This document shows positions 1-8,449 of a stretch of 48,459 bases of DNA, piece after piece. Both the position numbers and the translations under genes were made by a program. A model generated the notes under the pieces. It was not told the origin of the DNA. It made no database searches and was given only the letters and a program-made list of their open reading frames with translations. This DNA comes from Deltaproteobacteria bacterium (lineage in GTDB: Bacteria > Desulfobacterota > DSM-4660 > Desulfatiglandales > HGW-15), in NCBI GenBank assembly GCA_016930835.1, contig JAFGGA010000201.1, positions 1 through 48,459 on the forward strand, written 5' to 3'. Numbering within the stretch: position 1 is the stretch's first letter; every line of letters begins with the position of its first letter.

Positions 1-441
1 TAAAATGGCCACCGATTAGTTTCGATAGGAAAATTTTTATCGGTTTGGAATCGCCGAAATGGTGGTTTATGTGCAAAATTCAGGTATAATATAACGGCTT
101 TATCAAAGCATGATCTGTATGCAACAGGCAGCACTGGAAAATATATATCTGAAAACTGTTCCATTAACATACACCGGCTGAAAAGCGGCCCACTTGGTGG
201 AGATCAACAGCTCGGCGCCATGATAGCCAATGGAGACCTTGACGTGCTGATATTTTTTTGGGACCCTATGACTGCTCAACCCCATGATGTTGACGTAAAG
301 GCCCTCTTAAGAATGTCGGTCCTGTATAATATACCGACCGCATGCAATCGATCCACGGCGGATTTTATTATTTCAACCGTATTGTTGGAAAGTGAATATG
401 AGCCTTTTTTCAAAGACTATAGCCAATATATCACTAAATGA
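1..441 (+). CDS. mgsA: Methylglyoxal synthase, 5'-incomplete and probably frameshifted
   Basis: Converts dihydroxyacetone phosphate to methylglyoxal and phosphate, a glycolytic bypass favoured when phosphate is short. From about base 52 the frame reads residues matching E. coli MgsA: LYATG, GPLGGDQQ (catalytic Asp region), FFWDP, PHDVDVKALLR and STADFIIS. This frame has no ATG, GTG or TTG before the internal ATG at 220, and a TAA at 1-3. The missing N-terminal strand can be read in another frame (bases 27-53, RKIFIGLES), and the spacing from there to LYATG is 21 residues, exactly as in E. coli. That suggests a one-base deletion near base 52. The usual catalytic His-Asp pair of this strand is not recognisable. 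Either a sequencing error or a decayed gene; the identity of the C-terminal part is firm. Confidence 0.82.
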
Positions 442-1444
442 AATTACCGCGTCGCTTCCCAATCCCTACCCATATCGTGAGCTGCTCTTTTTGACAATCA
501 AAAATATCCTCGGGCCCCTCAAACTGAATCGAGACATCGTTTCCTTTTTGCCGAAAAAAACCGTTTTGAATAATATATTAAGGGTTGAACACCGGCTGGG
601 GTTTTTGGGGGATATAATGGATACGCATGGATATCCTTTTCATGTTGATCCCTCCATTCAAGAATTCTTTTTGGATACTGATCTGGTTATCGGAAATCTC
701 GAAGGAATCATCACGCATCTGCCAAAACCGCTTTTCGCTTTATCCCACACCGAAAAAATAATAGAGGCGCTTTCCAGGATTCAAAGTCCTGAACAGATAG
801 CCCTCTGCGTGTCTAACAACCACAGTAGTGATTTTGGACACAAAGCGTTTCAAGATTCGGTTAATATACTAAGCAACAACGGTCTTAAAATATTCGGAAC
901 AAAAAAATCACCCTCTTATATGCATACACAACGAATAAACATCGTCGGAGCCTCGATGTGGTCCAACAAAAAAAATTGTTCTTATATCACCCGATTCGAC
1001 GAGACCGGGCAACACCTTTCAAAGAAGCCGGGATGCTTTAACATTTTTTTTCCACACTGGGGGTATGAGATTGAACTCTGGCCGCGGCCGGAGATCATCC
1101 GGCTCGGCTATAGCCTGTTAGATGACTGGGATATGATTTTCGGTCATCATTCCCATGTTCCACAGCCCATAACCGCCGTCCCCAAAGGGCATACCAATAA
1201 ACTCCTTGCCTATTCCGGCGGTGATCTCGTGACGGGGATTCGATTTCAAAAATACCGTTACGGCATGATTGCGAAATGTACAATCGGACCGATCGAAACG
1301 TCACCCGAATCTCTAGCCGTGGGGTCAGTGGAATGGATGTTTACACATGTTGAACAATGTCTTTCCTCCAAACCCAACAAGCGCGGGCAAAGCGGATTCA
1401 TGGTCAAAACAACGCCATCGTGCCGTTATTTCAGAAGCATCTAA
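398..1444 (+). CDS. CapA-like metallophosphoesterase-fold protein
   Basis: Resembles the CapA/PgsA family (calcineurin-like phosphoesterase fold, named for poly-gamma-glutamate capsule synthesis). Visible motifs are FLGDIMD (about residue 70), GNLEG, VSNNHSSDFG (metal-binding NNH), FPHWGYE and FGHHSHVPQP (final His pair). The order and spacing of the Asp, Asn-His and His motifs fit the family, but no signal peptide or membrane anchor is obvious, and the roughly 60-residue N-terminal extension is unassigned. I chose ATG 398 because GGAAAG lies five bases upstream; a GTG at 392 is an alternative. It overlaps the end of mgsA by about 44 bases, so translation may be coupled. The substrate is unknown; capsule polymer synthesis is only a family association. 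Confidence 0.72.
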   Translation: MSLFSKTIANISLNEITASLPNPYPYRELLFLTIKNILGPLKLNRDIVSFLPKKTVLNNILRVEHRLGFLGDIMDTHGYPFHVDPSIQEFFLDTDLVIGNLEGIITHLPKPLFALSHTEKIIEALSRIQSPEQIALCVSNNHSSDFGHKAFQDSVNILSNNGLKIFGTKKSPSYMHTQRINIVGASMWSNKKNCSYITRFDETGQHLSKKPGCFNIFFPHWGYEIELWPRPEIIRLGYSLLDDWDMIFGHHSHVPQPITAVPKGHTNKLLAYSGGDLVTGIRFQKYRYGMIAKCTIGPIETSPESLAVGSVEWMFTHVEQCLSSKPNKRGQSGFMVKTTPSCRYFRSI

Positions 1445-1748
1445 ATGATCTTCTCACTTTTTCTAAACGAGCCCTGAATGGCGTTCATCTAGAAATAATT
1501 CATTTCTGGATGAAGCATTCAGCGTTCAGCAAACTGCTTGCTTGAAAACACTGGCCGATCGCTTGAATTTAGAAACACTATTCGCGGGATGAATTTTAAA
1601 TATCATCAAGACTGATCATCACATGGAAAGAAAAGAATCAAAGCTTCTCGGATGCGCGTATCTTTTTAGCTCCGCGCTCCCTTAAAGGCTTAAAGTAAGG
1701 GTTTTTCTCGTGGGGATTGACGGCATACCGGGAAGTTCCAATCCAGGC
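1445..1748. other. Intergenic stretch, no gene seen
   Basis: About 300 bases between the CapA-like gene and the convergent YibE/F gene. It contains a terminator-like hairpin at 1679-1706. A 62-residue open frame that begins inside the CapA-like gene and ends at 1545 has no ribosome-binding site or recognisable sequence. Confidence 0.5.
1679..1706 (+). terminator. Intrinsic terminator candidate
   Basis: CCCTTA at 1679-1684 pairs with TAAGGG at 1696-1701 and is followed directly by TTTTT. It would end transcription of the mgsA/CapA-like pair, although it lies 235 bases past the stop codon. Confidence 0.5.
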
Positions 1749-2924
1749 TTAACATTGCGATGCGGGGAGAGATCCGACCGGTCGCTTCCCTTTCTTTCCA
1801 CCAAGAACCAATCCACCGATAAGGGCCGTAAACGGTGCCACCATGACCAGACCGAAACTACCCACCAACGTTTTCAACACCTCCGTGGCCACATAGATGA
1901 TATTGAAAAGGTTAGCAATGGGAACCCCTTGGGCCATAAAGGCCATGAGCAGGGTGATGTATCCACCCGAATAGGCGAATAAAAGGGTCGTGGTCATGGT
2001 ACCGACCACCGCCCTTCCAACCCGAAAGCCCGATTTCATCAACTCGACCCTGGGGATTTCCCCGTGTTTATAGACCAGCTCCTGCATACTGGCAGCCACG
2101 TCCATGGCCAGGTCCATGACCGCACCGGAAGCGGCTATAAAGACCGCCGCGATATAGATCCGGGTTAGGTTCAGATGCCCGAATCCGGAATAGAGCAAGG
2201 TCTCGGAAAAAGGCAGCACAGCACCATGAACATGGAAACTATGGGTAAAATAAATTGCCAGCAGGCAACTGGTCAAAACACCCAGGAAGGCCCCGGAAAC
2301 GGCCACCACCCCTGTACGGGTGAACCCGGCCACCAGGAATAAAATCAAGGCGGTGAAAAAGGCAACAACCGCCAGAGAAACCAATAAGGGATCATATCCT
2401 TTCAGTAAGGAAGGGACCAAGATCTTCCATATCACCAATGCAGACAAGATAAAAGACATTAAGGCCTTGGTCCCGGTCCATCCCCCAAACAGGATCAAGG
2501 CCGACGCGAAGATAATCAATAAGACGATTTCCAGATCGATTCGATAAAAATCCTGAGGATTCACGAACACAATCTGATCGCCGGTCTTATTCAATGTCAG
2601 GATCACAAATACCCGGTCACCAACCGAAAAGACCTTATCCTGTTGCATGATTCCCAGCAGCGGATTATTACCGGCAACCACGCGACCTTTGAAAGGACCA
2701 CTTTCTAGGTTGATTTGAAGTTTTTGGTCTCCGGTCTTGATAAGGCCTAATTGCTGGATCTCGGAATCGTCCACCTCCAGAACCCGACCGACACACCGAA
2801 CCGATTGGCTCCCTGTTCGTTTCTCATAACCGGTGGGCAACCAAAAAAGAAAAACGGACAAGATCATGAAGGCCAACAATAAAATAATATGATGCCTACG
2901 GTTGGTTTGAAACAAATTTCCCAT
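1749..2924 (-). CDS. YibE/F family membrane protein
   Basis: Multi-pass inner-membrane protein of the YibE/F-like family, function unknown. A first membrane segment near residues 13-30 is followed by a soluble domain of about 90 residues containing a NNPLLGI stretch and a turn typical of the family (VGDRVFV). About seven hydrophobic helices fill the C-terminal two thirds, with the characteristic SGAVMDLAMDVA, MTTTLLFAYSGG and family-typical GLV ends. Length, 391 residues, is normal. The longer open frame begins at 2978, but ATG 2924 has AGGA nine bases upstream and starts just before the first helix, so I prefer it. It is a single gene, convergent with the CapA-like gene and downstream of phoA on the same strand, with no evident functional link. 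Confidence 0.85.
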   Translation of the reverse strand: MGNLFQTNRRHHIILLLAFMILSVFLFWLPTGYEKRTGSQSVRCVGRVLEVDDSEIQQLGLIKTGDQKLQINLESGPFKGRVVAGNNPLLGIMQQDKVFSVGDRVFVILTLNKTGDQIVFVNPQDFYRIDLEIVLLIIFASALILFGGWTGTKALMSFILSALVIWKILVPSLLKGYDPLLVSLAVVAFFTALILFLVAGFTRTGVVAVSGAFLGVLTSCLLAIYFTHSFHVHGAVLPFSETLLYSGFGHLNLTRIYIAAVFIAASGAVMDLAMDVAASMQELVYKHGEIPRVELMKSGFRVGRAVVGTMTTTLLFAYSGGYITLLMAFMAQGVPIANLFNIIYVATEVLKTLVGSFGLVMVAPFTALIGGLVLGGKKGKRPVGSLPASQC

Positions 2925-3029
2925 TTTGATATTTCCTGAAAAAAGGGCGGCCCTGCCAACTCCGCCGCGCCGCCCCATGTCGTAATCTGATTTAAGGTTA
3001 AGGAATTACCCAGTGTGTATCCACTAATT

Positions 3030-3096
3030 AATCCCCCCTTACCCTCGTTGGAGGGGACTTCGGCGCGAGTATATCCGAACAGTTAGGGGGGGAGGA
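3030..3096. repeat. Long inverted repeat downstream of phoA
   Basis: A run of C followed by TTA near 3035 is mirrored by TTAGGGGGG near 3088, with a shorter C-rich/G-rich internal pair between. It could form a stem between phoA and the YibE/F gene. There is no clean T tract, so its role as a terminator is uncertain. Confidence 0.35.
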
Positions 3097-3125
3097 AATA
3101 TGGTGTATTTATTGATAGTCGCCAC

Positions 3126-4673
3126 CTAAAAATTGACCGCAACTTTATAGGCAACTTCCGTCTCTGCATAGTACGGGCGGGGATCCATTCCCATAGCGGA
3201 CATGACCTTCAACGCGGCATCCGTGTTGTCATAGTAGCCGTTGAATATCTCAGCACCCACACCATGTGCGGAGGTCGTCACTGGGACCCCGGTGTGGCTA
3301 TATGAAGTCCAACCAAGGCCCGCCTTTTGGTTCAAGATATGGGTCAGGGTAATGGTTAAAGGTTCATATCCGCCATAAAGCAGATAGGTCTGTGTATCCG
3401 TGGACTTCTCTTTTTCTCCACCCATGCTCCGATTATAGGCATCCCTGATTTGGGCTATTTCATGGGTTTCCAATACCATGGGATCCTTTCCCGCTCCATC
3501 GCTCGTGAATTTAAGGCCGAAATTTTCAGTGATGATCCCCTTCATGTTCTCGAAGGTCTCTGTACCGGCGGACCTGTTCTTAAAGGGTCCAAGCACTTCC
3601 TGATCGAATTTGGTAAAGGAGACGATCTGCTGTCCCAGTATCTCGAAATTGGACCCGTACTTGGTGCCGGCAAACCCGAGGGTCAACCCACCGCATTCAT
3701 GATCGCCCGTAACCACGATAAGGGTTTCATATGGGTGCTTTTCGGCAAAGCGCGCAGCTACCCGGACCGCGTCATCAAAGGCAAAGGTATCGTGGATCGC
3801 GGCGGTGCCATCATTGGCGTGGCAGGCCCAGTCGATCTTACCCCCTTCCACCATCATAAAAAATCCGTTGGGATTGTCGAGCATTTCAATGGCCTTAGAT
3901 GTGAATTCCGCCAAGGTGATGTCCTTGGTGCGCGTATCCATGGCATAGGGCAAAGCACCGCTGTCCTGAAGCCAGTCATTCCAGGCCAGGACCTTACCGT
4001 CCGCCGGGGTAAGTCTCATAAACGCGTCTTTTTGGGTGACTATTCTATAACCATTTCGCTTTGCGAGTTCCAGGGCGTCACCTTTGTAGTTTTTGGATTT
4101 CTTCTTTTTATCCGCGGGGTCTTTAAGGCCACCGCCGCCGAAGAAATCAAATCCGCTCTCCGCTAAGGCCACATCAATATCATAATATTGGCTGCGGCTG
4201 GATACATGAGCGTAAAAGGCAGCCGGTGTTGCATGGTCAATGGAGACACTGGAGATGATGCCCACCTTCATGCCCTTTTCTTTGGACAGTTCCGCAATGG
4301 TCTTGACCGGTCGACCGCTTGGGTCCAGACCAACCACACCCACATTGGTCTTCACACCGGAAGCCAGGGATGTAGCCGATGCGGCTGAATCGGTAATAAA
4401 TTGGTTGGCTGCATAGGTGGTGGTCACTCCCTGCGCCGGAAAGCTGTCAATGAGCAGCCGATCTTCTCGATATTTTCCGGCCGCCGTTCGTTGCGGAATC
4501 CCCATCCCGTCCCCGATAAAATAAAACACGTATTTGGCCGGCCTGGCCAGATAGGTCTTGGGTTCACTGAATACAGGCATCTGAATCGCGGTCATAAAAA
4601 AGGCCGCCATTAGGATGACTACCATTCCTCTTACCATCTTTTTGAATAAATCTTTTTGTATTTTCCCTTTCAT
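3126..4673 (-). CDS. phoA: Alkaline phosphatase (PhoA superfamily)
   Basis: Secreted phosphomonoesterase releasing phosphate from organic esters. A signal peptide is seen (basic start, hydrophobic stretch at residues 16-34). Active-site elements are FIGDGMG (metal Asp, about residue 55), TDSAASATS with the nucleophilic serine at about 96, HATPAAFYAH, MMVEGGKIDWACHAND, VVTGDHECGG and TSAHGVGAE, which together supply the zinc/magnesium ligands. Length, 515 residues, fits the family. AGGAGG sits seven bases before the ATG. Upstream on the same strand, 4764-4792 carries three 11-bp-spaced PHO-box repeats, so induction by phosphate starvation is likely. Neighbouring ppk, ppx and phn genes support a phosphorus role. 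Confidence 0.94.
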   Translation of the reverse strand: MKGKIQKDLFKKMVRGMVVILMAAFFMTAIQMPVFSEPKTYLARPAKYVFYFIGDGMGIPQRTAAGKYREDRLLIDSFPAQGVTTTYAANQFITDSAASATSLASGVKTNVGVVGLDPSGRPVKTIAELSKEKGMKVGIISSVSIDHATPAAFYAHVSSRSQYYDIDVALAESGFDFFGGGGLKDPADKKKKSKNYKGDALELAKRNGYRIVTQKDAFMRLTPADGKVLAWNDWLQDSGALPYAMDTRTKDITLAEFTSKAIEMLDNPNGFFMMVEGGKIDWACHANDGTAAIHDTFAFDDAVRVAARFAEKHPYETLIVVTGDHECGGLTLGFAGTKYGSNFEILGQQIVSFTKFDQEVLGPFKNRSAGTETFENMKGIITENFGLKFTSDGAGKDPMVLETHEIAQIRDAYNRSMGGEKEKSTDTQTYLLYGGYEPLTITLTHILNQKAGLGWTSYSHTGVPVTTSAHGVGAEIFNGYYDNTDAALKVMSAMGMDPRPYYAETEVAYKVAVNF

Positions 4674-4763
4674 ATATATCCTCCTTTTTTAATGTTTCCC
4701 ATGTTGGAATATTTCTGAGCCATGAGCTAGATGACACCAAAGTAGGTGGGAACCATTAGTGAA

Positions 4764-4792
4764 GAGTAAGAGTATGGTTATCTTTTTGTTAG
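4764..4792 (-). promoter_or_regulatory. Putative PHO box of phoA
   Basis: On the minus strand, CTAACAA (4792-4786), ATAACCA (4781-4775) and CTTACTC (4770-4764) are spaced by four bases each. TAATGG follows about six bases later as a possible -10 element. Compare the other boxes listed in this window. Confidence 0.6.
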
Positions 4793-4959
4793 AAATCGCT
4801 CTTGGGATTCAACACAAAGGTCATTATTTGTTTTTGGTGTTCAAGCCATGTTCGCCGGGGGGATATGTTAGAGAAAAAGCGGTGGCGGGATTTTCAGGCT
4901 CTAATCCTTTAAACAACTCATATAGGATGGTTCCAAGGACAATGAGGACATAATGGGAA

Positions 4960-5241
4960 TTATGCCTCTCCGGGTTCCAAAACAGACTGAAACAACTGAT
5001 AATCACTCTCCGGATCGCTGGTGTGGGGTTTGATGCTGTAACGGAGAAAAGCGATAAAGCTTTTCAATTGATTTGCGTATTTTTCACTTTCCGTTTTCTT
5101 CTTGTCCGGGTAGGCATCTGTATGGTACAGACTTCTTTCAACGGCTGTAGCCTCATCATCGGCCAAATAGATCATACTCAGATAGTCCTTGTCTTCGATG
5201 GCGCGAATAAATTCCCGAATGTCTTGAGATGGTGAAATCAT
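4960..5241 (-). CDS. Hypothetical protein, 93 residues
   Basis: I do not recognise this protein. It is acidic to neutral, without signal peptide or membrane segment, and predicted mostly helical (ISPSQDIREFIRAIEDKDY near the start, FIAFLRYSI in the middle). It is supported by a strong ribosome-binding site, GAGGAG seven bases before the ATG. It lies upstream of phoA on the same strand, separated by about 285 bases that include the phoA PHO box, so it is probably a separate transcript. Confidence 0.6.
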   Translation of the reverse strand: MISPSQDIREFIRAIEDKDYLSMIYLADDEATAVERSLYHTDAYPDKKKTESEKYANQLKSFIAFLRYSIKPHTSDPESDYQLFQSVLEPGEA

Positions 5242-5850
5242 TTCTTTCTCCTCAAAATAAACAATGAAAGTTCCAAAACAAAACCATAATTAGGTTGCTG
5301 TCACTTTTATCTATCCATGAGCTGCTTTCAACCCCGAAAAACCTCGACTATGGTCGATTAAATCAATATTGACTAAAGAAACGTAACCACCCAGCAATAT
5401 TATCATTTCCAACAGGTTCATCTAACGCATTGAAATTGTTGATTAGTCATAGCGATGAAATTCTTATAAAAAACAGAAAGTTGCCACTACTGGTCTAATT
5501 TTGATGAGCTGCTTCCAAAACACGAATCCTATTTTTCTCGGATTTTTAAAGATTTTCTATATTTTTATTCCTTTATTTAACAAGTCCGCTTTTATTAAAC
5601 TCCTGTTCCCAAAAGTATAAAAATAGATTTCCTTAAGCTTTCAATCGGTTGGCAGATCTCATATTAGAAAATATGTCTTCGATGAGCGCTAAAGGTATTC
5701 ATCATTTATAGGTTTTTGAATGAAAATTAAAATAGTCATGGGTGCTTGCATAGGACCTTTCCGCCGCAGCGGTCATCAATTTTTCTCTTGGCCTTAAAAT
5801 CGCACTAAAGTATAAGGTCCTGATCAGGCAGTTTCAAACAATCGAAACAC
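5242..5850. other. AT-rich non-coding stretch
   Basis: About 600 bases without a convincing gene. A short motif, ATGAGCTGCTTYCAA, occurs near 5308 and again near 5498. A 25-codon open frame begins at about 5721 but has no recognisable product. Together with the element and gene scrap that follow, this looks like a decayed region. Confidence 0.5.
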
Positions 5851-6062
5851 TTACTAATGGGAGCATTCATATTTAGACACCCTTATTGTTGATCTTTTAA
5901 CCGATTTTGAGCAATCTATGTCAACCTCCCATGCCGCCCAGGGGGCGGTAAAGGGCTTGGTCGAATTTGAGTTGAAACTGACAAAAAAACTTCCCCTGGA
6001 CGGCATAGGTCATCAAAAGATTGCCCATTTTCATGTATAAAAAATTATGGTCTCAATAGTAA
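5851..6062. mobile_element. MITE-like element, copy 1 (212 bp)
   Basis: Starts TTACTAATGGGAGC and ends GGTCTCAATAGTAA, whose reverse complement is TTACTATTGAGACC: imperfect 14-bp terminal inverted repeats (11 of 14 match). A second copy with the same ends lies at 25781-25936. The two share the first roughly 100 bases (TATTTAGACACCCTTATTG, ACCGATT, GAGCAAT) and the last roughly 50 bases. Copy 1 has about 56 extra central bases. No transposase is encoded, only a 39-codon open frame. No clear target duplication was seen. Confidence 0.7.
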
Positions 6063-6088
6063 AGCGGTTCAGGCTGTTTGCCTGGGCA

Positions 6089-6244
6089 AAACCGCTCTTT
6101 GGGGAAGAGGAGATCAAACTGGATACCCGGACAAGAATCTTTATCAACCCGTGGGGTGTCTTATTGGGTGGTCCCGCACGGCATTCGGGATTGACGGGTC
6201 GTAAAAATTCCATTGACACCTATGGGGAATACACCCGGCATAGC
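6089..6244 (+). pseudogene. metK: Fragment of S-adenosylmethionine synthetase
   Basis: Fifty-two codons read like an internal piece of methionine adenosyltransferase: [22 protein letters not shown] and [10 protein letters not shown] correspond to the conserved stretch TRFxINPxGxFxxGGPxxxxGLTGRK followed by DTYG. The frame then departs from the family and ends at 6274. There is no start codon of its own; the open frame begins inside the adjacent MITE-like element. Both flanks of the gene are missing, so this is a relic. A complete metK is presumably elsewhere in the genome. Confidence 0.65.
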
Positions 6245-6260
6245 GCAAAGGAAAAAAGTG

Positions 6261-6704
6261 ATGATGTCAAATAAAGTTGCTATTGCAGAAGAAAAATTCT
6301 TAAGTGGTTACAATTGAGCCCAATCCACTCTTTACGCTTTCCGGGAAGAAGGCGATCTGACTGAGGAAACAGCCCTGAAGCTCGCATGTGGTTTGGGTGC
6401 GGGCATGGCGCGAAAAGGGCAAGTCTGTGGTGCCGTGACGGCCGGCATTCTTGTTTTGGGATTGCGACACGGCATGGGTCGCAAAGAGGATAGATCAGCC
6501 ATGGAATGGACATACCTGAAGACAGCAGAGCTCATGAAGATTTTCGCCCAAAAACACGGCACGTTTGTTTGCCGCAACTTGCTCAATGGATGTGATCTAA
6601 CAACTGACGAAGGGCAAAAATACTTCAAGGAGAATGACCTGCTAAACAAAATATGTGTGCCGTGTGTCCAGAGTGTGGTCGGCATCCTCGAAAGCATTTT
6701 GTAG
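6261..6704 (+). CDS. C-GCAxxG-C-C family selenoprotein (UGA = Sec at codon 19)
   Basis: Small putative redox protein of 147 residues. The frame opens at ATG 6261 (AAGGA eight bases upstream), reads [18 protein letters not shown], meets TGA at 6315-6317, then continues [12 protein letters not shown] and stays open to 6704. Family members have Cys exactly here (SGYNCAQS), so the TGA replaces a conserved redox Cys, as expected for selenocysteine. A hairpin at 6335-6354 with G residues in its apical loop, about 26 bases after the TGA, fits a bacterial SECIS. Later family Cys are present: [24 protein letters not shown] and ICVPC. An annotation starting at the internal ATG 6393 would lose the N-terminal third. 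The serine hydrolase gene follows after 12 bases. Substrate unknown. Confidence 0.85.
6335..6354 (+). promoter_or_regulatory. SECIS-like hairpin
   Basis: CGCTTTC (6335-6341) pairs with GAAGGCG (6348-6354), including one G-U pair, around a CGGGAA loop. The loop guanines lie 26-28 bases after the UGA, in the 16-37 base window known for bacterial SECIS elements that recruit SelB. Confidence 0.65.
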
Positions 6705-6716
6705 GAAGTCAATATT

Positions 6717-7805
6717 ATGGAGGTCGACTTGAACAGAGTTGCAGACAAGTTACAATCTTTGCTCGAAGCACAGATCGGCAAAGGCAACGTCTATAATGTC
6801 GTTGCAGCCGTGCAATCGTATGATCGTAGCATCGACTTTGTCGGTTGCGCTGGCACCGCCGACCCTCAAGCGGGAGCGACGATAACACCGGATACACCTT
6901 ATTTCATCGCAAGTGTGACCAAGATGTATACGGCCGCGATCGTCATGCGGCTCTTTGAGGCGCAGCGTATCGACCTCGATGCGCCGATTTCGAAATATCT
7001 GCCAGCCTCGCTAATACGTGGGATCCATATTTATAAAGGTACGGACTACAGCGATCAAATCAAGGTCCACCAACTCATTGCCCAAACCTCTGGCCTCGCC
7101 GATCATGAAAAAGATAAACCAAAAGGTCAAAAGAGCGTCATGGATGAGCTAAAGGCCGGACAGGACCGCTGGATCAGCACCGAAGAGGCCATCGATATTG
7201 TACGGACCCTGTCACCCCGTTTCGCACCCGGCAAATCCGGTAAGGCATATTACTCAAACGCAAATTATCGCCTCCTGGGTGCGATTATCGAATCTGTTAC
7301 CGGGAAATCCATGGCTGAGAACTTCCAGGAGATGATCTACGTTCCGCTTGGCCTGCGAAATACATACTTGTACGACTGGACAGCGCCTCGCTCCGATGAT
7401 ACTCCGGCGACGATCTACTTTAAAAAAGCACCCGCTATCATTCCAAAGTATTTATCATCAAATATATCCGATGGTGGTCTGGTTTCCACTGCGCATGAGT
7501 GCCTGATTTTTCTGCGCGCTTTCTTCGAGGGCCGGCTCTTCGACAAAACACTACTAGATCGCATGGCGACCTGGAACTCGGTCTTCTTCCCCCTCCGATA
7601 TGGCTATGGTCTCATGTATTTCAAGTTGCCGCGATTTTTCTGGCCGCTTCCACTCCCTGAGTTTATCGGACACTCCGGTTCGACGGGGTCCTTTGCCTTT
7701 ATCTGCCCCTCACGGTCGCTGTACCTAGCCGGGACGGTCAATCAGGTTGCTTCGCCGTCAAAGCCGTTCTTTCTTATGATCAATCTGGTTCGAGCAACGG
7801 GTTAA
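6717..7805 (+). CDS. Serine hydrolase, beta-lactamase/DD-peptidase fold
   Basis: Member of the beta-lactamase-related serine hydrolase superfamily (class C beta-lactamase, DD-carboxypeptidase and esterase relatives). The triad of motifs is visible: SVTK (SxxK, about residue 66), YSN in AYYSNANYRLLG (YxN, about 180) and HSGSTGSF near residue 320 in place of KTG. No signal peptide is evident, so it is probably cytoplasmic and perhaps an esterase or peptidase rather than a resistance enzyme. AGGAAG precedes ATG 6717. It starts 12 bases after the selenoprotein stop and may be co-transcribed with it. Confidence 0.85.
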   Translation: MEVDLNRVADKLQSLLEAQIGKGNVYNVVAAVQSYDRSIDFVGCAGTADPQAGATITPDTPYFIASVTKMYTAAIVMRLFEAQRIDLDAPISKYLPASLIRGIHIYKGTDYSDQIKVHQLIAQTSGLADHEKDKPKGQKSVMDELKAGQDRWISTEEAIDIVRTLSPRFAPGKSGKAYYSNANYRLLGAIIESVTGKSMAENFQEMIYVPLGLRNTYLYDWTAPRSDDTPATIYFKKAPAIIPKYLSSNISDGGLVSTAHECLIFLRAFFEGRLFDKTLLDRMATWNSVFFPLRYGYGLMYFKLPRFFWPLPLPEFIGHSGSTGSFAFICPSRSLYLAGTVNQVASPSKPFFLMINLVRATG

Positions 7806-7994
7806 CGCAGAGATATAAGTATATCGGATATAAGTACTCGATTCATGAAATATTTCACAATATCCCATATCATGATGTGGATTTGAATCAGCTAACGCTT
7901 TGGAGCTGAAAATAGGGAAAATAAGGGATGCTGTCTTCGACCGGTCACACCGGCCGATCACCTTTTGTCATTATCATTCAAAGGACTCATAAAA

Positions 7995-8324
7995 ATGGCA
8001 TATAACCAACAACTCACAGAAAGGATTCGAGATCTCCTAAAGGAAAAGCCCGGACTCAGTGAAAAGAAGATGTTTGGTGGAATCGGCTTCCTTACAATGG
8101 GGAATATGGCCTGTGGGGTTTTGAATAATGACCTTATTGTGCGTGTGGGGCCGGAGAATTACAATGACTCATTGAAATTACCAAACACTAGGCCATTCGA
8201 TATCACAGGGAGGCCTATGAAAGGATGGGTAATGGTTTCCTCCAAAGGGTACCAAACGAATAAAGACCTCGATGCTTGGGTGGAAAGGGGAGTTACCTTT
8301 AGCTTAACCTTACCCGCGAAGTAA
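7995..8324 (+). CDS. TfoX N-terminal domain protein
   Basis: A 109-residue protein with only the N-terminal domain of TfoX/Sxy (KKMFGGIGFLTMGNMACGV and later RPFDITGRPMKGWV, typical of the fold). These short homologues are widespread in non-competent bacteria and their role is unclear. The open frame begins at 7965, but ATG 7995 has AAAGGA upstream and matches the usual family start (MAYNQQLTERIRDLL). A gap of about 190 bases separates it from the preceding hydrolase gene. Confidence 0.82.
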   Translation: MAYNQQLTERIRDLLKEKPGLSEKKMFGGIGFLTMGNMACGVLNNDLIVRVGPENYNDSLKLPNTRPFDITGRPMKGWVMVSSKGYQTNKDLDAWVERGVTFSLTLPAK

Positions 8325-8449
8325 TTTGGCTGTTGACTCTACCTTTCAAAAAGATCAACAGGGCGAAATCCGAAGATATGAAGATGTCTCACCAATTTTT
8401 AACAAGAATCTAACAATTGAAAAATGAACATGTCATAAATGTTCCATTC

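Noticed and set aside
1357-1545. 62-codon frame overlapping the end of the CapA-like gene
   Set aside because: Starts within the other gene, no ribosome-binding site, no similarity seen.
3450-4166. 238-codon plus-strand frame antisense to phoA
   Set aside because: Lies entirely inside the well-supported alkaline phosphatase gene on the other strand, with no ribosome-binding site or family resemblance.
4759-5006. Two overlapping 60-64 codon frames on opposite strands near the phoA promoter
   Set aside because: No ribosome-binding site, overlap the phoA PHO box or the 93-residue gene, and resemble nothing.
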